Assembly (NCBI GenBank): GCA_002328075.1
Contig: DCVT01000044.1
Span: 248,001-312,000, forward strand
DNA length: 64,000 nucleotides
DNA from: Anaerolineales bacterium UBA2181
GTDB lineage: Bacteria; Chloroflexota; Anaerolineae; Promineifilales; UBA4811
Direction: 5' to 3'
The notes beneath the pieces are model-generated. The model was not told the DNA's origin. It saw only the letters and a program-made list of their open reading frames with translations, and made no database searches. Every line of letters begins with the position of its first letter. Position 1 is the first letter of the stretch. A program made the position numbers and the translations under genes. Of the stretch, positions 41,790-50,249 are shown in pieces.

Positions 41790-43223
41790 GTGAGCCGTAG
41801 AGGCGCTATTGTATGGATTGAATGGGGGGCGATCATTGTGACTGTGGTCGCGGTAGCCATGCTGGTTGTCCAGCTAAACAGCTACTCCAATTTCCGCGAG
41901 CGCTTTCCGGCCGGGCTTACAGTTGCCGACGTGCCAGTTGGCGGTCTGACACAGGAAGACGCCGCCCGACAGCTCTCGGCTGTCTACAGCTCAGAGGTCG
42001 ACCTGTATTATCAAGGCGAGCGTATCCCGCTGAATCCGGCCGATGTTGAATTCACGCTGGAACTGACAACGATGCTCCGGGAGGCAAGCGAGCAGCGCGA
42101 TGCGATCAAGTTTTGGCCCGGTTTTTGGAATTACTTGTGGAATCGCCCGGTAACGGTCAACCCGGTCACCCGCCTGGCCACTTACTCGGAACGCCGCCTG
42201 CAGGCGATTCTGGCCAGCATAGCTGCCGGCTACGATGAACCTGCCCAACCCCCAGTGCCTGTTCCGGTAACGCTGAGCTTTCAACCGGGAGCACCGGGTT
42301 ATCAGCTGAACATCGAGGCGTCCATGCCACTGGCAGCCAAGGCGCTGTTATCACCCACCAACCGGCAAGCCACGCTGGTGGTGGACCAGATGGCTCCGCT
42401 GCCACCGAGACTGCCGATCCTCGGCCGACTGTTGGAAAACCATCTGGCAAGTTTCGCCGGAGTGCACGCGTTCTATATCATTGACCTCCAGACTGGGGAC
42501 ACCTATGGCAAGAACCAGGACGTCGCCTTTTCCGGAACCAGCATTGTCAAAATCCCCATCATGCTGGAGGTCTTTCGCAAGTTGGACCACGCGCCGAACG
42601 TGGAGGAGACCAGGCTCCTGACGCAGACCATAACCGAAAGTGGCAACTATACCGCCAATTTGCTGCTCGACGTCATCGCGGGAAAAGACGACGGCATGCT
42701 GGGCGCCAAAATCCTGACCGAGTCCATGTGGTACCTGGGACTCAAGAACACATTCATCGCGGTACCTTACGAAGAGGAGATTCCCGGAACATACGCTACA
42801 CCGGCCAACCAGCGCACCGACATCAACACCCTCCCGGACCCCAAGATGCAGACGACGCCCGAAGATATCGCCACGCTGCTGGAGATGATTTACCAATGCG
42901 CAGCCGGAGGCGGCACCCTACTGGCGGCTTATCCCGGTTCCATCACGCCCGATGAATGTCAGTATATGATCGAACTGCTCACGCAGAACCGGATCGGATC
43001 ACTCATCGAGGCCGGCGTCCCTGAAGGGACAACCGTAGCGCACAAACATGGCTGGACGGCCGAGACTCACGGCGATGCGGGTATCGTCTTCTCGCCCGGT
43101 GGCAACTATGTGCTGGCCGAGTTTCTGCACACCCCAGGCTGGCTGGAGTGGCAAATCAGCTCCCCTCTCTTGGCAGAGATCTCTCGGGCAACCTACAGCT
43201 TTTTCAACCTGCAGGAACGCTGA
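41790..43223 (+). CDS. Membrane-anchored class A beta-lactamase-like serine hydrolase
   Basis: 477 residues. One N-terminal helix (about 11-28) anchors it outside the membrane. A PG_binding_4-like segment follows (GLTVADVPVGGLTQEDAARQ). From residue 225 the serine-hydrolase domain shows SGTSIVKIPIM (S-x-x-K), ESGNYTANLLLD in the SDN position (SGN) and HKHGW in place of KTG. It may be a D,D-peptidase-like or beta-lactamase-like enzyme of the cell wall; resistance is not implied. The GTG start has GGAG upstream. Its last 20 bases overlap the convergent phosphatase gene. Confidence 0.88.
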   Translation: MSRRGAIVWIEWGAIIVTVVAVAMLVVQLNSYSNFRERFPAGLTVADVPVGGLTQEDAARQLSAVYSSEVDLYYQGERIPLNPADVEFTLELTTMLREASEQRDAIKFWPGFWNYLWNRPVTVNPVTRLATYSERRLQAILASIAAGYDEPAQPPVPVPVTLSFQPGAPGYQLNIEASMPLAAKALLSPTNRQATLVVDQMAPLPPRLPILGRLLENHLASFAGVHAFYIIDLQTGDTYGKNQDVAFSGTSIVKIPIMLEVFRKLDHAPNVEETRLLTQTITESGNYTANLLLDVIAGKDDGMLGAKILTESMWYLGLKNTFIAVPYEEEIPGTYATPANQRTDINTLPDPKMQTTPEDIATLLEMIYQCAAGGGTLLAAYPGSITPDECQYMIELLTQNRIGSLIEAGVPEGTTVAHKHGWTAETHGDAGIVFSPGGNYVLAEFLHTPGWLEWQISSPLLAEISRATYSFFNLQER

Positions 43224-46200
43224 TCGCCGCGGGCTGATCGCGCTTGATCGCTACCACCGTCAGGTCATCGAACTGCGGGGTGTCACCGACAAACTGGCGC
43301 ACGGCGCCCTGAATACCCTGAACGACGCCGGACGCGGATAGGTGCCGATGGGCACAGACCGCTGCAATCAGCCGGTTGATCCCAAAATCATCTCCGATGG
43401 CGGACAAGGCGTCGGTGATGCCATCAGTGTAGAGCACTACCAGGTCCCCCGGATTGAGTAGCAGCCTGTTGTTTTCCATGGCGATGTCAGGCAGGACTCC
43501 CAGGATCATGTTGTTCTCAGTAAGAACCTGGGCCGATCCGTCAGACCGCACGCAGATGGGCGGGTTATGGCCAGCATTGGCGTAGGTGATCACGCCACTG
43601 GCAGTTTCCCAAACCGCGTAAATAGCGCTGACGAACAGGTCAGATTGGGTGTCCTTGAGCAGCAGATCATTGACACGCTGCAAGCTGGCGGCCGGATCCA
43701 CCCGGCTGAGTCCAATCGTCCGGATCAGCGTGCGGGATAACGCCATGTACAGCGCGGCGGGAACTCCCTTGTCCGCGACATCTGCAATCACCACACCCCA
43801 TTTGCTCTGTCCCTCGTCGGCGGGCATCAAAAAAAAGTCGAAAAAGTCGCCGCCCACGTGCCGCGCCGCCTGCCACAGCGTATCCACGCTCCAGCCCGGT
43901 TCGATTGGCCGGATCTTGGGCAAGAAACTGGTCTGAATTTCGCGGGCCAACTCTAGCTCTCGCTCCATCCGTTGCCGCTCGGCCGCTTCCTCGTAAAGTC
44001 GATCGTTCTCGATCGCGGTTGACGCCTGGTGGGCAATGCCACTCAGGATGTTCTGCCGCCGAGCACCCAGTGGCACCCCGCCAGCCGGTAGCGATACCAG
44101 CAACGCGCCAACCGGCACCTGCCGGGCCACCAGTGGAATTGCCAGAACGCCATCGGTCTCAAACAGGTCCAGCCAGACCTCGGGTAATCCAACACGGTAG
44201 CCAGACCCGATCCCAACCGGTTCGCGAGCCAGCCGCAGCGCGTTCATCAGGGAATGGGTTGTTGGATTCTGGAGAGAATGCTGCAGCAGTTCGAGCTTGC
44301 CGATGGCCAATCCATATCCGGGCCCGGATGAGAATACTTGGCTATTCGGGCGGTACCGTATCACCACGCACTGCTCCACACCCGCCAACAGAGGAGCCAA
44401 CCGAACCACGGTGGAGAGTATCGCCTCCAAGTCGGTGAGCTGGTTCACCGCTTCGGCCACCTGCAACAGGGCAATGGTAACGTACGCTTCCTCCTGTTGC
44501 GCAGCGAATAGCTGGGCATTATCAATTGCCAACGCCGCCTGGTTGGCGATTCCGCTCATGAGGTGCGCTTGTTTACGAATCATCTCGGCAGCAGCCGTCT
44601 CGCCCGAGACCAGCATGGCACCAATCAGCGCCCCTTTGGTCATCAACGGGATGAGCAAGAGCCAGGCATCCAGCCCGAAATAGTCAAATAGATGGGCCGG
44701 CAACTCGACCAGCGCTTCAGCCCCCCCCAGAATGATCGGTCGTGGCCGGTTTTTCAGGGCCGCCAAGGGCGCCCAGGCCGTCAGCGGCATCACCAAACGG
44801 CCGAACTCCTCGGACAGGTCCGCGTCACCACCGGCCAGGCGGCTACCCCGGAAACCGGATGCCTCCTCGTCCCAGAGCAGGATGCCGCAACGAGCCACTC
44901 CCACTAGCTTGAGCGTCATCTGGGTCACGGCGTTCAGAACCTGATCCAGTTCGGTGAATTGACTGGTCGCCTCAGCAACACTGAGCAGCGAAGTAGACAC
45001 CCACGCCTGTTCACGCTGCAACGCATACAATCGGGCGTTGTCGATGGCTACTGCCGCATGTCCGGCAAAGGTGGCCAGTATTGCGGCGTCTTCCGGCCGG
45101 TATCTGTGAGGCACAAGTGCGTCCGCCGTGATGAACCCAATCAGCCCCTCGCGACCAATGAGCGGGGAGCCCAGGCAGGCATGATCGGCCGGCAGTCCCA
45201 GGCGTTCGTGAAAACAGCCGGCATCGTCCGCGGCGCTGAACACCAGAGGCTGGTCACCCTCCGCGAGTCGTCTCAACCGACGCGAGTCGTTCAGTTTGAA
45301 ACGGTGGCCCTCGGCGGTCACCATAGTGGGCAACCCGCGGACCGCTTTGACCACCACGACCCCGTCTGGCTCCAGCAATAGTATGGCGGAAGCGTCATAG
45401 GGCAGCACCCGGCCCAGGTCAGTCAGTATCGCTGGCAGCACCTGCTCCAACTCAAGCGACGCTGTGATCGTCCGGGCCACCTCACCCAGCGTCTCCGCGA
45501 CAGAACGTTGGTGTCGTTCAGCTTCGTACAGGCGAGCCTCCTGAATCGCTATGGCCACCTGGTCGGCGAGTACTTCCAGGGCGAAACGGTCGTCCGCGTT
45601 GAACGCACCTGGCTGATCGCTATGAAGGTCCAGAGCACCCAGCACCTGGTTTTCCACCAAAAGCGGCACAACCATCTCAGCACGTGTGGCGGGAAGTCGG
45701 CTGAGCGGTACGTAGCGGGGGTCAGACTTCACGTCATTCACCAGCACCGTTTCCTGATGCGCCAGTGACCAACTGATCAGGCCTTGGCCGGCTACGAGAC
45801 GGACATGATCCTGGTCCTCCGGCGTCATCGTGCTGGCCTGAAGAACAGCCTGCTGGCTATCGCGGTCGCATATGTAAACGCTGGTGCTAAGGTAGCCGAA
45901 AGTCGTGCCGATCAGCTGGACCACTTGTTCAAAGAAATCACGGAGCGGAATGAGCGCACGCACCTGGCGCGCGACCTGGCTCACCAATTCGAGTTGGATT
46001 GCCCGCCTTTGGACCTGCTGGTACAGGCGCGCATTGACGATGGACGCGGCTGCCTGATTGGCGATAACGACCAGTAGCCGCACATGGTCCTGGGTGAATG
46101 CATTGCGCGCGTAACTCTGAGCCACCATCACGCCAATACACTCGTCGCCGGTGATCAGCGGGACAAAGACCGCTGAACGGGGAGGGTTGTCTCCTTGATA

Positions 46201-46629
46201 ACCAGGGCGTGCGGGGAGCGAATCCCATTCGGCCTGGTAGTCGCTGATGAGTAGCGGCGCCTTGTTCTGGCTCACCCAACCAATGAGCCCTTCCTGCTGC
46301 TCCAGTTCAAACGCTTGGGCAAGCCGGCGCACTCCCTCTTTAACCCAGACCACAATCCGGTAGCGTCGTCCCTCAAGAAGCCCTAGCTGAAAGGTAGAGG
46401 TGTCGACAATGGTGCTGACCTGTTGCAGGATCAGCTCGTACAGTGCCTCCGCATCCAACTGAGCCTCGGCCAACACCCGTCCCACTCGTCCGAGGTTCTC
46501 TAGCTGGGCAACCCGGACCTCCAGACGGCGCCGACCCTCAAGACGACGGTTGACCAGCCAGCCAAGGACCACCAGCGTCAGGACCAGCAAGGCCACCAGG
46601 ATCAGGACGTCATGGGACGGCGGGTTCAT
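43204..46629 (-). CDS. Five-GAF PP2C (SpoIIE/RsbU-type) phosphatase
   Basis: 1141 residues. A helix at about 8-26 anchors it. Five tandem GAF-type sensor domains follow (roughly 60-205, 215-365, 375-525, 545-700, 720-870), separated by helical linkers that recur as IVNARLY, AIQEARLYEAE, AIDNARLYAL, AIDNAQLFAA and AIENDRLYEE. The C-terminal 240 residues are a SpoIIE phosphatase with GGDFFDFFLM, VIADVADKGVPAALYM and VLYTDGITDA metal-binding sites. It should dephosphorylate the STAS proteins encoded with it. Its ATG lies inside the end of the preceding STAS gene (20-base overlap). Confidence 0.94.
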   Translation of the reverse strand: MNPPSHDVLILVALLVLTLVVLGWLVNRRLEGRRRLEVRVAQLENLGRVGRVLAEAQLDAEALYELILQQVSTIVDTSTFQLGLLEGRRYRIVVWVKEGVRRLAQAFELEQQEGLIGWVSQNKAPLLISDYQAEWDSLPARPGYQGDNPPRSAVFVPLITGDECIGVMVAQSYARNAFTQDHVRLLVVIANQAAASIVNARLYQQVQRRAIQLELVSQVARQVRALIPLRDFFEQVVQLIGTTFGYLSTSVYICDRDSQQAVLQASTMTPEDQDHVRLVAGQGLISWSLAHQETVLVNDVKSDPRYVPLSRLPATRAEMVVPLLVENQVLGALDLHSDQPGAFNADDRFALEVLADQVAIAIQEARLYEAERHQRSVAETLGEVARTITASLELEQVLPAILTDLGRVLPYDASAILLLEPDGVVVVKAVRGLPTMVTAEGHRFKLNDSRRLRRLAEGDQPLVFSAADDAGCFHERLGLPADHACLGSPLIGREGLIGFITADALVPHRYRPEDAAILATFAGHAAVAIDNARLYALQREQAWVSTSLLSVAEATSQFTELDQVLNAVTQMTLKLVGVARCGILLWDEEASGFRGSRLAGGDADLSEEFGRLVMPLTAWAPLAALKNRPRPIILGGAEALVELPAHLFDYFGLDAWLLLIPLMTKGALIGAMLVSGETAAAEMIRKQAHLMSGIANQAALAIDNAQLFAAQQEEAYVTIALLQVAEAVNQLTDLEAILSTVVRLAPLLAGVEQCVVIRYRPNSQVFSSGPGYGLAIGKLELLQHSLQNPTTHSLMNALRLAREPVGIGSGYRVGLPEVWLDLFETDGVLAIPLVARQVPVGALLVSLPAGGVPLGARRQNILSGIAHQASTAIENDRLYEEAAERQRMERELELAREIQTSFLPKIRPIEPGWSVDTLWQAARHVGGDFFDFFLMPADEGQSKWGVVIADVADKGVPAALYMALSRTLIRTIGLSRVDPAASLQRVNDLLLKDTQSDLFVSAIYAVWETASGVITYANAGHNPPICVRSDGSAQVLTENNMILGVLPDIAMENNRLLLNPGDLVVLYTDGITDALSAIGDDFGINRLIAAVCAHRHLSASGVVQGIQGAVRQFVGDTPQFDDLTVVAIKRDQPAAISVPAG

Positions 46630-46981
46630 TCAAAAGCGCACAAACGGCATCAGAGGGAAGATCATGTATGCGGAAGACCTGGTCGAAACCGGCCATCCGA
46701 AAGATGTCATTGACCCGCGGGTTCAGCCGGCAGAGCTGGAGATCACCTCCCTCCCGTCGGGCTGCACGCCAGGCAGAGATCAATACCCGCAATCCCCCGC
46801 TGTTGATGTAACTGACCAGTTCCATGTCCACCATCAGGCGGACGTGCCCCGCAGCTGCAAGTTCGCGTAGAGCGCTCTCCAGCTGGGGAACAGCGTTGTG
46901 ATCCAGCCGTCCGCGCACACCGACAGACCAAACCTCATCTCGCAGTGGAGCTGTCCAGACAACCGGAGCCGTGTCGTTCAT
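46610..46981 (-). CDS. STAS-domain anti-sigma factor antagonist
   Basis: 123 residues. The STAS core is complete: VRGRLDHNAVPQLESALREL, LMVDMELVSYINSGGLRVL with the likely phosphorylated Ser, and LCRLNPRVNDIFRMAGFDQV. The ATG at 46981 overlaps the RsbW-like stop by 4 bases. A substrate of the kinase and phosphatase on either side of it. The segment preceding the Ser is MELVSYINSGG rather than the classic DLSxVxYISSAG, so it differs somewhat from the second STAS gene. Confidence 0.9.
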   Translation of the reverse strand: MNDTAPVVWTAPLRDEVWSVGVRGRLDHNAVPQLESALRELAAAGHVRLMVDMELVSYINSGGLRVLISAWRAARREGGDLQLCRLNPRVNDIFRMAGFDQVFRIHDLPSDAVCALLNEPAVP

Positions 46982-47469
46982 CGGATCAGTCTCTTGTACA
47001 TAACCAGTTCATTTCCCCCCTCGCCAAACTGGAACTCGATCCGGTCCATGCTCTTGCGCATAAAGTGGATGCCCAACCCACCCACCTGCAGCGCCTCAAC
47101 GTTCGAGGTCGGGCGGGGCGGAAGGATGACATCGGGATCAAAGGGTTTGCCCTGGTCCCGCAGTCGGACAATGAAATACCCCGTCCCCTCTACAACTCGA
47201 GTGCCACAGGCTACTTCAATTTGGTCATTGCCTTCGCCCCCGTACGCGTGTTCCACTATATTGGTGCAGGCCTCATCCACCGCCAGTTCCACGTGGAACA
47301 GCGCCTCCTCATCCAGGCCAGCCAGCCGGGCCGCGCGCAGAACGAACTCCTCGATATCCGCAATGCTGGCAAACCGGGCAGGAGCAACGAACCGCTGTTC
47401 GTCCAATTTGAACCGCGTACCGCCAAAAAAAGCCGGGGTGGACCCGGCGCCACCCCGACATCGAGCCAC
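46978..47469 (-). CDS. RsbW-like anti-sigma/serine kinase (HATPase_c_2)
   Basis: 163 residues. GHKL ATPase fold: ELAVDEACTNIVEHAYGGEG is the N box, RLRDQGKPFDPD the G1 box, and VGGLGIHFMRKSMDRIEFQF the G2 box. It should phosphorylate STAS partners and hold a target when the STAS protein is phosphorylated. The target need not be a sigma factor. The GTG at 47469 lies 6 bases after the upstream STAS stop; the first 20 residues are poorly conserved, so an internal TTG is possible. Confidence 0.9.
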   Translation of the reverse strand: MARCRGGAGSTPAFFGGTRFKLDEQRFVAPARFASIADIEEFVLRAARLAGLDEEALFHVELAVDEACTNIVEHAYGGEGNDQIEVACGTRVVEGTGYFIVRLRDQGKPFDPDVILPPRPTSNVEALQVGGLGIHFMRKSMDRIEFQFGEGGNELVMYKRLIR

Positions 47470-47475
47470 CGTCGC

Positions 47476-47814
47476 TCAGAAACTCCCGACCGCACCCACC
47501 TGGTCGGCAAATACCTTGAAGACCTGATCCAATCCGGCTAACTCCAGGACCTCTTCTGCTTTGGTAGAGGGAGCAGCCAACCGCAGGTCCCCGCCAGATA
47601 GCGGTTTTTGGACCTCACGAAGGCAGGATACCATCGCCCGCAATCCGGCACTACTTAGGTACTCAACCCCAGACAGGTCCAGAACAATCCGTGTCCGCCG
47701 GTTGTCAACCAGACCCCTCAGCACTTGATCAAGCTTTGGGGCCGTACTGCTATCCACCCGGCCGGCTACTTGAACAACATCTACGTCCTTTAGTTCGCGT
47801 GTTGTGATTTCCAT
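47476..47814 (-). CDS. STAS-domain anti-sigma factor antagonist
   Basis: 112 residues, closely following the SpoIIAA/RsbV pattern: VVQVAGRVDSSTAPKLDQVL, IVLDLSGVEYLSSAGLRAMV with the phosphorylatable Ser, and LAGLDQVFKVF. A GGAGAAGG precedes the ATG. It is the first gene of the four-gene partner-switching operon. Confidence 0.93.
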   Translation of the reverse strand: MEITTRELKDVDVVQVAGRVDSSTAPKLDQVLRGLVDNRRTRIVLDLSGVEYLSSAGLRAMVSCLREVQKPLSGGDLRLAAPSTKAEEVLELAGLDQVFKVFADQVGAVGSF

Positions 47815-47861
47815 GGGGGCCTTCTCCTCAATGCATACTGGTCCATCTCCCTAGCAATTCG

Positions 47862-47867
47862 ATTATA
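47862..47867 (-). promoter_or_regulatory. -10 box of the partner-switching operon
   Basis: Perfect TATAAT on the minus strand (47867-47862), 47 bases before the first STAS ATG. No clear -35. Confidence 0.45.
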
Positions 47868-47894
47868 CCACAAGCGCATTCTTTTGCAGCCAGT

Positions 47895-47922
47895 TTGCGC
47901 CCGGTTCAGCACCTGATACAAT
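47895..47922 (+). promoter_or_regulatory. Promoter of the membrane-subunit cluster
   Basis: TTGCGC (47895-47900), 16-base spacer, TACAAT (47917-47922). The ATG at 47936 is 13 bases after the -10, so the leader would be only about 7 bases. Confidence 0.45.
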
Positions 47923-47935
47923 TGCGTGAAACGCG

Positions 47936-49573
47936 ATGCCGAGCGCGTTTCTTGTCATGATAGATCACGCGGTAATCCTGCTCTTACTACCCTCCAGCAT
48001 CCTACTCTTCGGTGCCGGCCTGTTGGCTGTGGTCCCTGTCGACAAGCTGCCTGTGCTCCACCAACGGCGCCCATGGGTGGTAGCCGCACTGCTGGGAGCG
48101 ACTCTCATCCTCCTGGCAGTCAATCCAAACAGGAGCAGCGGCGAATGGCAGCTGACACCCGGAACTCTTTTGGGCTCGCTGACCCCTTCGTTAGCCATCC
48201 GGGCCAACGGTGCCGGCCGGTGGCTAGGTTTGGCTTTGGTGTTGACCAGCCTGTCGGCGGTGTTGGGCGGCATTGGTCGAAAATCCATCCCAGACTCGGC
48301 CGGGCAGTCGGGCGACGCAGCCGACTGGTCGATCCTTCTTGTCCTGGCGGCAGTATGCCTTCTATGCCTCCTGCCGTCTAACCTGTACACCCTGGCGTTA
48401 ATCTGGACTGCACTGGATGGTGTTACGGGCGCTGCCTGGTTACTGACCACTCGCCGCCAACAGGGACCGCTGATCCATTGGGGAGCCGGGGCCGCCGGGA
48501 CGCTGGCACTCTGGTGCGCCGCGCTGTCGATGCAGGCCGGTCTGACGTCTCAATCGCTGCCGATTCCCACGGTGGAGCCTGGGTGGACAGGCACCGCCTT
48601 GGTACTTGCTGGCACCTTGCGACTGGCCCCTTTCCCATTCCACCTCGGACGGCCGCACCTGGCGACCGATCTGTTCCGTAACCCAGCCCTCAAGACCGCC
48701 CTGCAGATTCTCCCGTTGTCATCCGGCGCGTGGCTGTTGGCTCAGGTCCCGGGCACAGACTTCGTGCCCTTTTTCCCGCAGCAGTTCATCACCACCCTCC
48801 TGTTGACAGGGCTCGTCGGCAGTGGCCTTCTCGCGTGGTTACCGGGCGAGGAAATTCGAGCAGTCCGTTGGGTAGTGCGGGGACAAGCCGCGATGACAGT
48901 CCTGGCCTGCATCTGGGCCGGCCCAGAGGCTGCCCTGGCACAGGGCATGGTCTTGGTCCTGGCCGGCGGTCTCATCCTCGTGAGCGCGGATAGCCAGGAG
49001 ACTCCACCAGAACAAAAAGTACTGGCGGGCATGGCTATTGCGGCATTGGCCGGTATTCCCCTTACGTGGGGCGGCATTGGGCGGTTCGCGCTCTATCAGC
49101 GCTGGCTGGCCAGCCCATGGGGGTTATACCTGTTCCTGGCGGCCGGCGCATGGCTGTTGCTCCTCGGCGCGGCGGGACGCCCGCTGTTCCGCACCTCATC
49201 GCCGGGCGTCGCGCGTCAGACGAGAATCGTTGCAGGATTGACCAATGCGCTGCTGGTTGTAGGTCTCCTGGCAGCACCAGGAGCGGCCGCAAGCGCTTGG
49301 GCATGGCTGGCAATCATCCTGCCCCTGGCAGCAGGTGGGATCCTGGCCAAGGAAGCTCGCTCGCTGCAGCCGCTTCAGCAGCAGCTGGAGAACCGACTGC
49401 ACCCCGTCCTAGCGCTCCACTGGTTGCGGCGGGCGGCCGGACGGCTGGCGGCTGCCATTGGTCGAGCAGCCAACGCGGTCCATCAAACGCTGGAAGGCGA
49501 AGGGGCTGTCTTGTGGCTGCTCGTGCTCCTGGCGCTGGCCTGGCTTTTGCTTGGTTCCACCTCCCCCGGATAA
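47936..49573 (+). CDS. NuoL/M/N-like membrane subunit, divergent
   Basis: 545 residues with about 13-14 hydrophobic helices. The helix spacing and the LRLAPFPFHLGRPHLATDLF segment resemble the proton-translocating antiporter-like subunits of complex I and hydrogenase-4 (PF00361). The usual Glu of helix 5 and Lys of helix 7 are not obvious: the matching positions read YTLALIWTALDG and ILPLSSGAWLL. It could be a non-translocating relative. It is first of three membrane genes with short spacing. Confidence 0.7.
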   Translation: MPSAFLVMIDHAVILLLLPSSILLFGAGLLAVVPVDKLPVLHQRRPWVVAALLGATLILLAVNPNRSSGEWQLTPGTLLGSLTPSLAIRANGAGRWLGLALVLTSLSAVLGGIGRKSIPDSAGQSGDAADWSILLVLAAVCLLCLLPSNLYTLALIWTALDGVTGAAWLLTTRRQQGPLIHWGAGAAGTLALWCAALSMQAGLTSQSLPIPTVEPGWTGTALVLAGTLRLAPFPFHLGRPHLATDLFRNPALKTALQILPLSSGAWLLAQVPGTDFVPFFPQQFITTLLLTGLVGSGLLAWLPGEEIRAVRWVVRGQAAMTVLACIWAGPEAALAQGMVLVLAGGLILVSADSQETPPEQKVLAGMAIAALAGIPLTWGGIGRFALYQRWLASPWGLYLFLAAGAWLLLLGAAGRPLFRTSSPGVARQTRIVAGLTNALLVVGLLAAPGAAASAWAWLAIILPLAAGGILAKEARSLQPLQQQLENRLHPVLALHWLRRAAGRLAAAIGRAANAVHQTLEGEGAVLWLLVLLALAWLLLGSTSPG

Positions 49574-49577
49574 GCTG

Positions 49578-50249
49578 ATGCCCGGCCTTCCGACCCTTCC
49601 TGAGCTCTTGCAGCCGCTGGCTTTTCTGGGCGAGCAACCGGCGGCTGTTGCCACCCTGCTGACTGCGTTGATCATGATCATCATCGAAGACTGGCGCTGG
49701 TCTCTCTTTGCCCTGGCAGCACAGTACATCCTTGCAGGTTGGCTGCTGACCAACGCACTGGAAACGCAGGTAGCGGCACTCAAGGTGTTGGTGGGCATGA
49801 TGATCTGCCTTGTGCTCTATATCACAGCCAGGCAGATCGATTCCAGCCGCGGGACCGCTCAGGCGTGCGGAGGCAAACCTCGGTTCGCCCGCATGGGACT
49901 GCCCTTCCGGTTGCTCATCGGCCTGTTGACAAGCATTGTGGTCCTTTATGTCACTAGCAACGGAACGGTTCGGCTGCCTGTGGTCCCGGAGCACGTCAAC
50001 CTGGCAGCAGTCGGCCTCATGACCATGGGTCTGTTAGCCCTGGGCTTGAATGAGGAACCGTTGGCGGCCGGAATGGGATTGCTTACCGCCATCACCGGCT
50101 TTGAGCTCTTTTACCATTCACTGGAACAGGCCGTTACGGTCATTGGGTTCGTGGTGGCTTTGGATTTCCTGATTGCCACTGTGACTGCGTACTTGACGGT
50201 AGCCCATCACTGGACACCAGAAGACGCCGAGCGAGGAAAGCTGACGTGA
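49578..50249 (+). CDS. HyfE-like multi-helix membrane protein
   Basis: 223 residues with about seven helices and a short basic loop. Length and position between two NuoL/M/N-like genes fit a hydrogenase-4 component E (HyfE/NuoK-like) subunit, but sequence signatures are weak, so the call rests mainly on context. The ATG at 49578 follows the previous stop by 4 bases, and its stop overlaps the next GTG (GTGA). Confidence 0.65.
   Translation: MPGLPTLPELLQPLAFLGEQPAAVATLLTALIMIIIEDWRWSLFALAAQYILAGWLLTNALETQVAALKVLVGMMICLVLYITARQIDSSRGTAQACGGKPRFARMGLPFRLLIGLLTSIVVLYVTSNGTVRLPVVPEHVNLAAVGLMTMGLLALGLNEEPLAAGMGLLTAITGFELFYHSLEQAVTVIGFVVALDFLIATVTAYLTVAHHWTPEDAERGKLT

Noticed and set aside
41770..41790. 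Six-codon upstream ORF touching the serine hydrolase start
   Set aside because: Too short to judge; the GGAG inside it serves as the ribosome site for the GTG at 41790.
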